Shown one piece after another: positions 39,858 through 47,975 of a stretch of 64,000 bases of DNA. The position numbers and the translations under genes are program-made. Source of the DNA: Acidobacteria bacterium 28-1. Lineage in GTDB: Bacteria; Acidobacteriota; Blastocatellia; Pyrinomonadales; Pyrinomonadaceae. The first letter of the stretch is position 1. Each line of letters opens with the position of its first letter. The stretch spans positions 1 through 64,000 of the forward strand of contig MWYZ01000107.1 of the NCBI GenBank assembly GCA_002050365.1, in the 5' to 3' direction. The notes under the pieces are model-generated. The model made no database searches, was not told the origin of the DNA, and worked only from the letters and a program-made list of their open reading frames with translations.

Positions 39858-42800
39858 ATGTTAAACGCAATTATTAAATGGTCTTTGCAAAATCGCCTGA
39901 TTGTCGTGGCGTTTGCCGCCCTCTTGCTAGTTTGGGGAACTTATGTCGCGCTGAATCTGCCGGTTGACGTTTTGCCAGACCTTAATAAACCGACCATCAC
40001 GATTTTGACTGAAGCAGGCGGTCTCGCGCCTGAAGAAGTCGAAACGCTCGTTTCGTTTCCGATTGAAACGGCGATGAATGGCGTTCCCGGTGTGTCGCGC
40101 GTACGCTCGCAAAGCGGCATCGGATTGTCGGTGATTTACGTCGAATTTGATTGGGGAACGGATGTTTATCGCAACCGCCAGCTTGTCACCGAAAAATTAC
40201 AGCAGGCGGGTGAAAGTCTGCCGCCTGGAGTCGCGCCGACACTTGCGCCGATTTCCTCGATTATGGGCGAGATTATGCTTGTTTCCGTCCAATCAAAATC
40301 GGGCAAAACAAATCCTTTGGACGTTCGCACGCTCGCCGATTGGACAATTAGACCGCGCCTTTTAACGATTGCGGGTGTGGCGCAAGTCATTAACATCGGC
40401 GGCGGTGTCAAGCAGTATCAAGTTCTTGTAACGCCGGAAAAATTAAAGCAATTCGGCGTAACCGTCGAGCAAGTAACCGCCGCGCTGGAGAAATCGAACA
40501 GCAATTCGACGGGCGGTTTCGTGGATGCGCAATCGCAGGAATATCTGGTTAGAAATTTGGGGCGTTTTTATTCGGTTGATGAACTAAAAAACACGGTTGT
40601 CGCCTACCGCAATAACACGGCGGTCAAGGTCGGCGACGTGGCAAACGTCGAGTTCGGCGCACGCATCAAGCGCGGCGACGCAGGTTCAAACGGAAAGCCC
40701 GCCGTAATAATGTCAATCCAAAAACAGCCGGGCGCGTCAACGCTTAAACTCACGCAAAAGGTTGACGACGCGCTCAAAGAATTACAGGCGAGTTTGCCGG
40801 AAGACGTGGAAATTAACGCCAATCTTTTCCGGCAGGCTAATTTCATTGACTCTTCGATTTCCAACGTCGAAGAAGCATTGCGCGATGGCGGAATTCTTGT
40901 CGTCATTGTGTTATTTCTGTTTCTATTAAATTTCCGCACGACATTTATTACACTGACGGCGATTCCGCTTTCTTTCGTTGTCACGTTCCTGATTTTCAAA
41001 GCGTTTGACATTTCAATCAACACGATGACCTTGGGCGGAATGGCGGTCGCCATCGGCGAACTCGTGGACGACGCGATTGTGGACATCGAAAACATATTTC
41101 GCCGCCTGCGTGAAAACCGGAAAGCGGAAACCCCGCGCCCCGCGCTCGAAGTCATTTATCACGCATCGTTAGAAATCCGCTCGTCAATCGTGTTCGCAAC
41201 AATTATCGTTGCGCTTGTCTTTATTCCGCTTTTCGCGCTCTCCGGCGTGGAAGGCAGACTGCTCGCGCCGCTTGGCTTGGCGTATATTACCGCGCTTGTC
41301 GCTTCGCTTTTTGTCAGTTTGACGGTTACGCCGGTTTTAGCTTCTTACTTGTTGCCGACAATGAAGGCGATGCACGAAGAAAAGGACGGTTTTCTAGTGC
41401 GCTTTCTAAAAAAATGGGACGAGAAATTGTTGCATCGCACGATTCATCATCCGTGGCTAGTTATCGGCGGAGCAAGCCTTTTATTTTTAATCGCCATTTC
41501 CACGCTGCCATTTGTCGGCACGTCTTTTCTACCTGAATTTAATGAAGGAACGCTGACGATTAACGTGCAGGCGCAGCCCGGAACATCTTTGACGGAATCG
41601 AACCGTATCGGGCAAATCGCCGAAAAACTTCTCTTGGAAGTGCCGGAAGTCATCTCGACCGGCAGACGCACGGGACGCGCCGAATTAGATGAACACGCCG
41701 AGGGCGTTCACTACACGGAAATTGACGTTGACCTTAAAAAAGACGGCGCACGCGAACGTGAGGAAATTTTGAACGATATCCGGGAAAAACTTTCCGTAAT
41801 TCCGGGAGTCACGACGAATGTCGGGCAACCGATTTCGCACCGCATTGACCATCTTCAGTCGGGCGTGCGTGCGCAGATTGCCGTCAAACTTTTCGGCGAC
41901 GATTTGAGCATTTTGCGCTCGAAGGCGGAAGAAATTCGCAATGTTATGAGCGGTGTTGAAGGCGCAACCGACGTTTCGATTGAAAAGCAGGTCTTGATTC
42001 CGCAAATTCGCTTTAATGTTGACCGCGAACGCGCGGCGCAATATGGCTTGAACGCCGGAGAGATTACCGAAACTCTGGAAACGGCTTTGAACGGCAAAAA
42101 GGTTTCCGAAGCCGTCGAAGGTCAACGCCGTTTCGATGTCGTCATTCGTTTTGCTGACGAAGCCAGAAACAATATCGACGCTCTCAAAAACATCACGGTT
42201 GACACGCCGCAGGGAACGCAGATTCCGGTTTCGGCGGTAGCGACGATTGAAAATTTGCCGGGTCCGAATCAGGTTCTGCGCGAAAACACGAAACGCCGAA
42301 TCGTCGTTCAATCGAATGTGGCGGGGCGCGATTTAGGTTCGGTAGTCGGCGATATGCGCGAACGGATTGCCGCACAAGTTAAATTACCTGAAGGCCATTT
42401 CGTCGAATACGGCGGACAGTTCGAGGCACAGCAAGCGGCAACTAAAACGCTTTCGATTTTAACCGCTTTCTCGCTTGTCGCCATTTTCTTTATTTTACTC
42501 AAGGCCCTCGGCGATTGGCACTCCGCCCTGCAAGTGATGATAAACATTCCGCTCGCTTTAATTGGCGCGATTGCCGCGCTGCTTTTAACCGGCGGCGTAT
42601 TTTCGATTGCTACTTTGGTCGGTTTTATTTCGCTTGTCGGCATCACGTCGCGCAACGGAATTATGATGATTTCGCATTATCTTCATTTAATCCGCGAGGA
42701 AGGTGAAGATTTCAACGAGCAGATGGTCATTCGCGGCTCACTCGAAAGATTAGTGCCGGTGCTGATGACTGCGCTGACTGCCGGGTTATCACTTGTTCCG

Positions 42801-43076
42801 TTAGCGATTGCCGCCGGAGAGCCGGGCAAGGAGATTCTGCACCCGCTCGCGGTTGTTGTTTTGGGCGGAATCCTGACTTCGACCTTGCTTGACCAAATCG
42901 TTACGCCCGCCGTGTTTTTCAAATTCGGCAAACACGCCGCCGCTAAAATCATCAATGAGCGTGAAGGACGCGCCAGCGGCAAAAGCGAATGGGGCGAAGT
43001 GGAAACAGAAATGCCGCGTGAATCGGACGCGCCGCCGTTTTCCGAAAGAATTCCGAGTCCGGCAGCCGGAAGTTGA
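39858..43076 (+). CDS. czcA: CzcA-type heavy-metal RND efflux pump
   Basis: The 1072-residue inner membrane pump has the RND layout: helix 1 (about 12-32), a large periplasmic loop, helices 2-6 (about 340-480), a second periplasmic loop and helices 8-12 (about 870-1030). The helix 4 motif 'GGMAVAIGELVDDAIVDIENIFRRLR' holds the Asp pair of proton relay and matches heavy-metal (HME) RND proteins rather than drug pumps. The N-terminus 'LNAIIKWSLQNRLIVVAFA' and 'LPVDVLPDLNKPTITILTEAGGLAPEEVE' are typical CzcA. The metal is not decided by sequence; Cys/Met/His-rich neighbours suggest copper or zinc class. It is separated from its adaptor by two lipoprotein genes. Confidence 0.94.
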   Translation: MLNAIIKWSLQNRLIVVAFAALLLVWGTYVALNLPVDVLPDLNKPTITILTEAGGLAPEEVETLVSFPIETAMNGVPGVSRVRSQSGIGLSVIYVEFDWGTDVYRNRQLVTEKLQQAGESLPPGVAPTLAPISSIMGEIMLVSVQSKSGKTNPLDVRTLADWTIRPRLLTIAGVAQVINIGGGVKQYQVLVTPEKLKQFGVTVEQVTAALEKSNSNSTGGFVDAQSQEYLVRNLGRFYSVDELKNTVVAYRNNTAVKVGDVANVEFGARIKRGDAGSNGKPAVIMSIQKQPGASTLKLTQKVDDALKELQASLPEDVEINANLFRQANFIDSSISNVEEALRDGGILVVIVLFLFLLNFRTTFITLTAIPLSFVVTFLIFKAFDISINTMTLGGMAVAIGELVDDAIVDIENIFRRLRENRKAETPRPALEVIYHASLEIRSSIVFATIIVALVFIPLFALSGVEGRLLAPLGLAYITALVASLFVSLTVTPVLASYLLPTMKAMHEEKDGFLVRFLKKWDEKLLHRTIHHPWLVIGGASLLFLIAISTLPFVGTSFLPEFNEGTLTINVQAQPGTSLTESNRIGQIAEKLLLEVPEVISTGRRTGRAELDEHAEGVHYTEIDVDLKKDGAREREEILNDIREKLSVIPGVTTNVGQPISHRIDHLQSGVRAQIAVKLFGDDLSILRSKAEEIRNVMSGVEGATDVSIEKQVLIPQIRFNVDRERAAQYGLNAGEITETLETALNGKKVSEAVEGQRRFDVVIRFADEARNNIDALKNITVDTPQGTQIPVSAVATIENLPGPNQVLRENTKRRIVVQSNVAGRDLGSVVGDMRERIAAQVKLPEGHFVEYGGQFEAQQAATKTLSILTAFSLVAIFFILLKALGDWHSALQVMINIPLALIGAIAALLLTGGVFSIATLVGFISLVGITSRNGIMMISHYLHLIREEGEDFNEQMVIRGSLERLVPVLMTALTAGLSLVPLAIAAGEPGKEILHPLAVVVLGGILTSTLLDQIVTPAVFFKFGKHAAAKIINEREGRASGKSEWGEVETEMPRESDAPPFSERIPSPAAGS

Positions 43077-43121
43077 AATTACTAATGAGTTTTTTTAACC
43101 GAATTATAAGTTGATTGGCAG

Positions 43122-44132
43122 ATGAATCTGACAAGCACGATGGACATTATTTTGTGGATATGGTTTGCGCTGTCTGCCGTTTCGGTAGCTTACGTCGCCT
43201 GGGATTTATTCACGCGCACGCCGGAGATGAAAGTAATGAAGTGGGGCTGGATTTTAGTCACGCTTTACACCGGCATTTTCGGATTAATCGTCTATTGGTT
43301 TTCGTGCCGCGAACCCGCGCCTTACACGCACGAAAAATTCATCGCGCCGCTTTGGAAACAAGCCGTCGGCTCGACGATTCATTGTATGGCGGGCGACGCA
43401 ACGGGAATCATAGTCGCGGCGGCGATTACCAGTCTTTTAGGTTTGCCGATGGGCGTTGATGCGGTTATCGAATACTTCGCGGGCTTTGCTTTTGGGCTTT
43501 TTATCTTTCAAGCGTTGTTTATGAAAGATATGCTCGGCGGAAACTATTGGCAGGCGGTCAAAAGCACCGTTCTTCCCGAGTGGCTTTCGATGAACGCGGT
43601 AATGGCTGGGATGATTCCGACGATGATTATTCTGATGACGCGCGATATGCAGGCGATGGAGCCGACGAGCCTAAAGTTCTGGGGAATTATGTCGCTGGCA
43701 ACGCTCATCGGCTCGATTCCGGCGTATCCGATTAATGTCTGGCTCGTCTATAAGGGTTTGAAACACGGAATGGGGACGGAACGCGCTCTCGGCAAAGGCG
43801 GCGCGAAAATTGAAACGGAACGACAAATTTCGCGGGGAAACGAGTCGGATGAAATGGAAACAATGCCGAAAACGCACCACTCCGCGATGCCCGACACAAA
43901 GAAAAATGCAACTGCCGCCGTTGCTCCTTCGCACGAGATGAGCGCGATGGGCGGAATGAAAATGGGCGGCGGCAACAATGTCCCAATTTCCAGCAAAATT
44001 ATTGTTACGCTCATCACGATTGCAATGCTCACCGGTGGCTTCTGGCTGGCAGCGCGTTACGGCGATTTATCAATGCGGGCGGGCGAGATGAATCACGAAA
44101 CGCCGATGCCGAATATACAAATGAATCATTAA
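43122..44132 (+). CDS. DUF4396 membrane protein
   Basis: The 336-residue protein has about seven membrane spans. The core (about 75-215, 'KQAVGSTIHCMAGDATGIIVAAAITSLLG' and 'PEYPVN'-like 'GSIPAYPINVWLVYKGLKHGMGT') matches the DUF4396 family, found in metal-resistance loci next to copper oxidases and CzcA pumps. The conserved His and Cys in the first core helix could bind metal. A His/Met-rich loop ('MPKTHHSAMPDTKK', 'MGGMKMGGGN') and a final membrane span with the tail 'MNHETPMPNIQMNH' follow. Such Met/His tails suggest copper binding; function is inferred from context. Confidence 0.85.
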   Translation: MNLTSTMDIILWIWFALSAVSVAYVAWDLFTRTPEMKVMKWGWILVTLYTGIFGLIVYWFSCREPAPYTHEKFIAPLWKQAVGSTIHCMAGDATGIIVAAAITSLLGLPMGVDAVIEYFAGFAFGLFIFQALFMKDMLGGNYWQAVKSTVLPEWLSMNAVMAGMIPTMIILMTRDMQAMEPTSLKFWGIMSLATLIGSIPAYPINVWLVYKGLKHGMGTERALGKGGAKIETERQISRGNESDEMETMPKTHHSAMPDTKKNATAAVAPSHEMSAMGGMKMGGGNNVPISSKIIVTLITIAMLTGGFWLAARYGDLSMRAGEMNHETPMPNIQMNH

Positions 44133-44207
44133 GAACATTTTGATTGCGGTGGCACTTGACCTGTCCGCTGCACACAAGTTTTAGAATTTTAGTAAGGAGG
44201 TTTTCAA

Positions 44208-44396
44208 ATGGATAAGCAACTGGATGCGGTTTGCGGTATGCAAATCGAAAAAGCGGATGCCGCCGGGCAATCCGGTTTTGAGGGACGAACCTATTATTTT
44301 TGTTCGTCCGCGTTTAAAGAACAATTTGACGCGAATCCGACGCGGTTTATTGACAAATCGGAAAATCAAAAAACGGGAGAATCAACCAGTGATTAA
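44208..44396 (+). CDS. Small YHS domain protein
   Basis: The 62-residue protein is a single YHS domain: 'AVCGMQIEKADAAGQSGFEGRTYYFCSSAFKEQFDANPTRF' compressed, with the CGM motif (about 9-11) and the 'YYFCS..C/K..F' core. YHS domains bind metal (copper, or iron in related folds) and occur in copper ATPases and in free-standing proteins in metal islands. A strong AAGGAGG lies 8 nt before the ATG. The end overlaps the GTG start of the next gene, so translation is coupled. No signal peptide, so it is cytoplasmic. Confidence 0.88.
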   Translation: MDKQLDAVCGMQIEKADAAGQSGFEGRTYYFCSSAFKEQFDANPTRFIDKSENQKTGESTSD

Positions 44397-44892
44397 AAAA
44401 ATCATTTTCGTTTTCGTAACTTTTGTCGTCGCGGGCGTTTTAAGTTCAAATTTCTATCCGAATGTTTCGGCGCAAATGTCGGAAGAAAAAGCCGTCGTTG
44501 AGGTTTTGCGGCAAAATGCAACGGCTTTCGCCAAAAACGATCTGGCGACACTCGATAAAGTCTGGGCAAATGATGAAGCCGTGACGGTTTTTGAGAACGG
44601 TCACGCCAACTACGGCTGGTCGGATTATCGCAACAATCACCTTGCGCCGGAAATGAAAGAAATTAAAAACACGAAATATGCTTTGTCCGACATAAAAGTA
44701 AAAATTGATAGCAAGACGGCTTGGGCGACATTCAAATACACGATTTCCGGCGACGCGGACGGAAAACATTTTGACGGCGGCGGGCTGGGAACGGCGATTT
44801 TAGAAAAACGCGGTGGACGCTGGCAAATCGTTCATTGGCATTCGAGCGCGCCGCGCCGTGCGCCATCTCCGTCGCCTACGCCGAAGAAATGA
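44389..44892 (+). CDS. Exported SnoaL/DUF4440-like protein
   Basis: The GTG at 44389, preceded by GGGAGA, gives 167 residues: a signal peptide (about 1-27, ending 'NVSA') and an NTF2-like DUF4440/SnoaL domain (about 30-150, 'VVEVLRQNATAFAKNDLATLDKVWANDEAVTVFENG' and 'RWQIVHWHSSAPRR'). A Pro/Ser tail closes it. DUF4440 domains are cone-shaped pockets of varied function. The frame remains open 55 codons upstream, but that part is the shadow of the YHS gene. Translationally coupled to the YHS gene; a role in the metal response is inferred from position. Confidence 0.82.
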   Translation: MIKKIIFVFVTFVVAGVLSSNFYPNVSAQMSEEKAVVEVLRQNATAFAKNDLATLDKVWANDEAVTVFENGHANYGWSDYRNNHLAPEMKEIKNTKYALSDIKVKIDSKTAWATFKYTISGDADGKHFDGGGLGTAILEKRGGRWQIVHWHSSAPRRAPSPSPTPKK

Positions 44893-45082
44893 GTTTTTAT
44901 CTCTTTGGTATCGAAACATTTAGTAATCTCTTAAATCACATTAGTCGCCTTCTGAATGAGAAATTTACAATCCGCTCGAACTTTTCTCAAATAGTGTAAA
45001 AACGCACGATTTGGAATCAAAGATCTTTGACAACTTCATTTCTATTTCAGCCGTTAAAAGAGTTTTGGTCTTAATTATTAGC

Positions 45083-45098
45083 TGGCACAGTGGTTGCA
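45083..45098 (+). promoter_or_regulatory. Sigma-54 (-24/-12) promoter
   Basis: TGGCAC (45083-45088) and TTGCA (45094-45098) with a 5-nt spacer match the RpoN consensus almost exactly. It reads toward the small charged exported protein at 45226. A sigma-54 activator gene lies 2.8 kb downstream (47976). No upstream activator site could be defined. Confidence 0.8.
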
Positions 45099-45225
45099 AA
45101 ATTCCAGATTCAGGCAGATAAAACGAAAATTAAAGCAATTTTCACAAACGTGATTTTACCTGCCAGTCCATTTCGGACAAAGATTGTCTTTTGGGCAAGC
45201 TAAACTAAATTATGGAGGTTATATT

Positions 45226-45594
45226 ATGAATTCTGGAATCAATTTTCTAAAACGCGCATTCGGTGTCGGAGTTTTTGGGGTTGCGCTATTCTTTTCCGCG
45301 AGCATAACTGCAAATGCGCAATATCGTGATAACGATTCGTATTACGGTCGGCAAAACAATGGCTACTACAATCAGAATCGGCGCACCGATAAACACCATC
45401 AGAAGCATGAAAAACAGGAACTTAAGCATCATCAACGCCACGAGCGCGAAGAGTACGGTAATTCACGAGAACTGCGCCGCCATCAAGAACAGGAACGACG
45501 ACAAGTCAAACGACATAATCGGAATGAACGCAACGATAGATACTACAACAACCGTCGCAGAAACAATGATGACGACGATGACCATGACCACTAA
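45226..45594 (+). CDS. Small exported, highly charged His/Arg-rich protein
   Basis: The 122 residues start with a Sec signal peptide (about 1-31, ending 'ANA'). The mature chain is almost entirely charged: Tyr/Asn/Gln start, then helical 'KHHQKHEKQELKHHQRHEREE'-like stretches rich in His, Arg, Glu and Gln, and a terminal acidic/His run (DDDDDHDH). It has no recognised domain. By size, signal peptide, His-rich helical nature and a sigma-54 promoter it is analogous to ZraP/CpxP-type periplasmic metal-stress proteins, but it is not demonstrably homologous. GGAGG precedes the ATG at 45226. A strong terminator follows, so it is monocistronic. Confidence 0.75.
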   Translation: MNSGINFLKRAFGVGVFGVALFFSASITANAQYRDNDSYYGRQNNGYYNQNRRTDKHHQKHEKQELKHHQRHEREEYGNSRELRRHQEQERRQVKRHNRNERNDRYYNNRRRNNDDDDDHDH

Positions 45595-45642
45595 AATTAA
45601 TGACGACTAGAATTACCTGATTTTATCTTGGGCAAATTAACG

Positions 45643-45687
45643 GCGAGCAAGAACGAATAAACTATTTCGTTCTTGCTCGCTTTTTTA
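45643..45687 (+). terminator. Rho-independent terminator after the charged exported protein
   Basis: A perfect 15-bp stem (45643-45657 with 45666-45680), an 8-nt loop and a T6 run. Confidence 0.93.
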
Positions 45688-45732
45688 TTTCCCCCTTTTT
45701 AAGTTTGATAACAAAAGAAATTAAATTTAGGC

Positions 45733-45764
45733 TTGACTGTGTATTCGACTACAAGGCTTATAAT
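45733..45764 (+). promoter_or_regulatory. Possible sigma-70 promoter with long spacer
   Basis: A perfect TATAAT (45759-45764) follows TTGACT (45733-45738), but the spacer is 20 nt, longer than the usual 16-18. It would serve the gene at 45894. The -10 box is credible, the -35 box less so. Confidence 0.35.
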
Positions 45765-45893
45765 CTTTTTGTAGCTCGAAAACAGCTACAAAATTAAAAA
45801 GAGGAGCGGCGAATTTACCTTCGCCTACGGAATGAATATGTTGTGCGCAAAATTAATTGTCGAGCCAAATAATGCTTAAACCGAGGAGATGAA

Positions 45894-46382
45894 ATGAGAT
45901 ATAAATTAACATTAGCTTTAATTACAAATTTGCTGGTTTTAATGCTTGCAATGGAATTTTCTGGGCAAACTCAAAAATCAAAAACGCATCACGGCTATAA
46001 AGATAAATCACGCCAACATCAATCAACACAAACAAGTTTCGCCGGAGATTACAAAGGTCTGGTAAAAAAATTACGTGCCGGAGGAGCAAGGGTTAAGCGA
46101 AGCGAGAAGGTTTCACAACCGTTTTTCTCTGTCGAGGGACGAATTTTGGTTATCAACGGCGAGCAAGTGCAAATTTTCGAGTATAAGAAAACACAAACTG
46201 CCGACACGGAAGTCAATCGTGTCAGCGCAAGCGGTTCGCCCGTTGATACAACAATGGTAACTTGGGTCGCGCCGCCGCATTTTTATCATAATGGCAAACT
46301 AATAGTTCTCTATATCGGTGAAAATTCAGGTGTCATCAAAGCGTTGGAAAATGCGCTCGGGCGACAATTCGCGGGCAAATGA
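45894..46382 (+). CDS. Exported protein of unknown function
   Basis: The 162-residue protein has a signal peptide (about 1-25) and a Lys/His/Gln-rich start. A compact alpha/beta domain (about 50-160) begins 'GDYKGLVKKLRAGGARVKRSEKVSQPFFSVEGRILVINGEQVQIFEY' (shortened here) and ends 'GKLIVLYIGENSGVIKALENALGRQFAG'. I recall similar proteins from other uncharacterised genomes but no named family. GAGGAG precedes the ATG. It stands between the sigma-54 unit and a methyltransferase in the metal island. Function unknown. Confidence 0.75.
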   Translation: MRYKLTLALITNLLVLMLAMEFSGQTQKSKTHHGYKDKSRQHQSTQTSFAGDYKGLVKKLRAGGARVKRSEKVSQPFFSVEGRILVINGEQVQIFEYKKTQTADTEVNRVSASGSPVDTTMVTWVAPPHFYHNGKLIVLYIGENSGVIKALENALGRQFAGK

Positions 46383-46499
46383 GTTTCAGTTGAATTTACT
46401 TCGGCTGAAACGAGCAAGTTTAATTTTGTTTGCACAATGAATATGCTGCACGACAAGTTGATTATGCAGACAGACGGATGATTTGAAAGTAAGAAAAAA

Positions 46500-47144
46500 A
46501 TGCCTGATAAATATATTCCGGCTTTGAGTTATGATTGGCTAACCGCTGTTTACGACCCAGTGGTTCGGTTGACGACGCGGGAAATCGCTTTCAAAAAGGC
46601 TTTGGTTGAACAAGTGCGAATCGTGCCATTCAATCGCGTTTTAGACTTGGCTTGCGGCACGGGGACACTCGCCGTTTTAATCAAAAAGAAACATCCGCAA
46701 ACTCGAATGTCAGGAATTGACGGCGATGCGAAAATCTTGGCGATTGCCCGTAGAAAAGCTGCTAAAGAAGCTGTTAAAATCGAATTTGATGAGGGAATGT
46801 CGTTTGCGCTGCCTTACGCCGACGAATCGTTTGACCGTGTGGTTTCGAGTTTGTTTTTTCATCACCTTACGCGAGAAAATAAATTGAAAACATTGCGCGA
46901 AGTTTTTCGCGTTCTGAAACGAGGAGGAGAATTGCACATCGCCGATTGGGGCTTGCCCGCAAACTTTTTGATGCGAATCGCTTCCTGCGCAATTGAACTG
47001 CTTGACGGCGCGGAAACCACGTCGGACAATTTCAAAGGTCTTTTACCGTCATTTGTCGCCGAAGCGAGGTTTCGAGAAACGGAAGAAGTTCGGCATTTCG
47101 ACAGTTTATTCGGCACGATACGTCTTCTGAAAGCGAAAAAATAA
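46500..47144 (+). CDS. Class I SAM-dependent methyltransferase (UbiE-like)
   Basis: The 214-residue protein has SAM motif I 'VLDLACGTGTLAVLIKKK' (about 43-60), the acidic ribose-binding position 'MSGIDGDAKIL' and the post-motif 'DRVVSSLFFHHLTRENKLKTLREVFRVLKRGGELHIADWG', all of the UbiE/Methyltransf_11 type. The substrate cannot be read from sequence. In metal or metalloid islands such enzymes may methylate arsenite, tellurite or lipids, but no Cys triad of arsenite methyltransferases is present. It starts about 120 bp after the previous gene and is 13 nt before the DUF4198 gene. Confidence 0.88.
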   Translation: MPDKYIPALSYDWLTAVYDPVVRLTTREIAFKKALVEQVRIVPFNRVLDLACGTGTLAVLIKKKHPQTRMSGIDGDAKILAIARRKAAKEAVKIEFDEGMSFALPYADESFDRVVSSLFFHHLTRENKLKTLREVFRVLKRGGELHIADWGLPANFLMRIASCAIELLDGAETTSDNFKGLLPSFVAEARFRETEEVRHFDSLFGTIRLLKAKK

Positions 47145-47157
47145 GGAGAGTAATTTA

Positions 47158-47967
47158 ATGAAAAGAAAATTTATGCTCGGTCTTAGTTTAGGCTTGGCTT
47201 TGATTCTGCCCGTATTTGCACACGATTTGTTTTTGAAAATGGATGGCTTTTTCGTTGGCGTAAATGAAAAAGTTTCCGTCAAAATTTTGAACGGTTCGTT
47301 TCAAGCGAGTGAGGGCGCGGTGACGTTTGCACGTCTGCAAGATGTGAGTGTCCTCTCGCCTTCGGGGAAACGCACGAACCCAAAAGAAACGGATTTTACC
47401 AAAGAAGACAAAACCTCTTTCTTGAATTTGCAGCCGGCGGAAGCGGGCAATTATGTCGTCGGACTCTCGACGATGCCGCGCGAGATTGATTTGAAAGCGA
47501 AGGATTTTAACGAGTATCTGACTGAAGATGGCATTCCCGATATGCTTGCCGAACGAAAGCGCAAAAAAGAATTGACGAAAGATGTGCGCGAGCGATATTC
47601 AAAGCACGTCAAAACGATTTTCCAAGCGGGCGACAAACAAACCGGTAATTACAAAACCGCGCTCGGTTATCCGGTTGAAATCGTTCCTCAAACGAATCCA
47701 TATGCCTTGAAAACTGGCGACACATTCGAGTTTCTATGTTTGAAAGACGGCAAGGCTTTGGCGAATCAATTCGTGATGACCGGACGCGACGAAGACGGCA
47801 AACTCGTTACGGGCGAAAACATCCGCACCGATAAAAAAGGCATTGCCAAAATTAAATTGGTTGGCGCGGGCAAATGGTATGTGAAATTTATTCAAATGAC
47901 CCCACTCAAAGACGCGAAAATAAATTACGAATCGAAATGGGCAACGCTCACTTTTGAGATAAAATAA
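47158..47967 (+). CDS. DUF4198 periplasmic protein
   Basis: The 269-residue protein has a signal peptide (about 1-20), after which the mature chain starts AHDLFLKMDGFFV. This is typical of DUF4198 (NikM-like) proteins, whose N-terminal His binds metal after processing. Two beta-rich domains follow (about 21-110 and 160-269, 'NPYALKTGDTFEFLCLKDGKALANQFVMTGRDEDGKLV'). Members are linked to nickel, cobalt or copper handling. AAGGAGAG lies before the ATG. It is directly followed by the two-component genes, so these may be co-expressed. Confidence 0.86.
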   Translation: MKRKFMLGLSLGLALILPVFAHDLFLKMDGFFVGVNEKVSVKILNGSFQASEGAVTFARLQDVSVLSPSGKRTNPKETDFTKEDKTSFLNLQPAEAGNYVVGLSTMPREIDLKAKDFNEYLTEDGIPDMLAERKRKKELTKDVRERYSKHVKTIFQAGDKQTGNYKTALGYPVEIVPQTNPYALKTGDTFEFLCLKDGKALANQFVMTGRDEDGKLVTGENIRTDKKGIAKIKLVGAGKWYVKFIQMTPLKDAKINYESKWATLTFEIK

Positions 47968-47975
47968 CTTTCGGC

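Noticed and set aside
44151-44190. Sigma-70 promoter before the YHS gene
   Set aside because: TTGACC is present, but the best -10 (TTTTAG at 17 nt, TAGAAT at 20 nt) is poor; not strong enough to list.
46440-46475. Second sigma-54 promoter before the methyltransferase
   Set aside because: The -24 GG and the -12 GC are not both present with correct spacing; only a weak resemblance.
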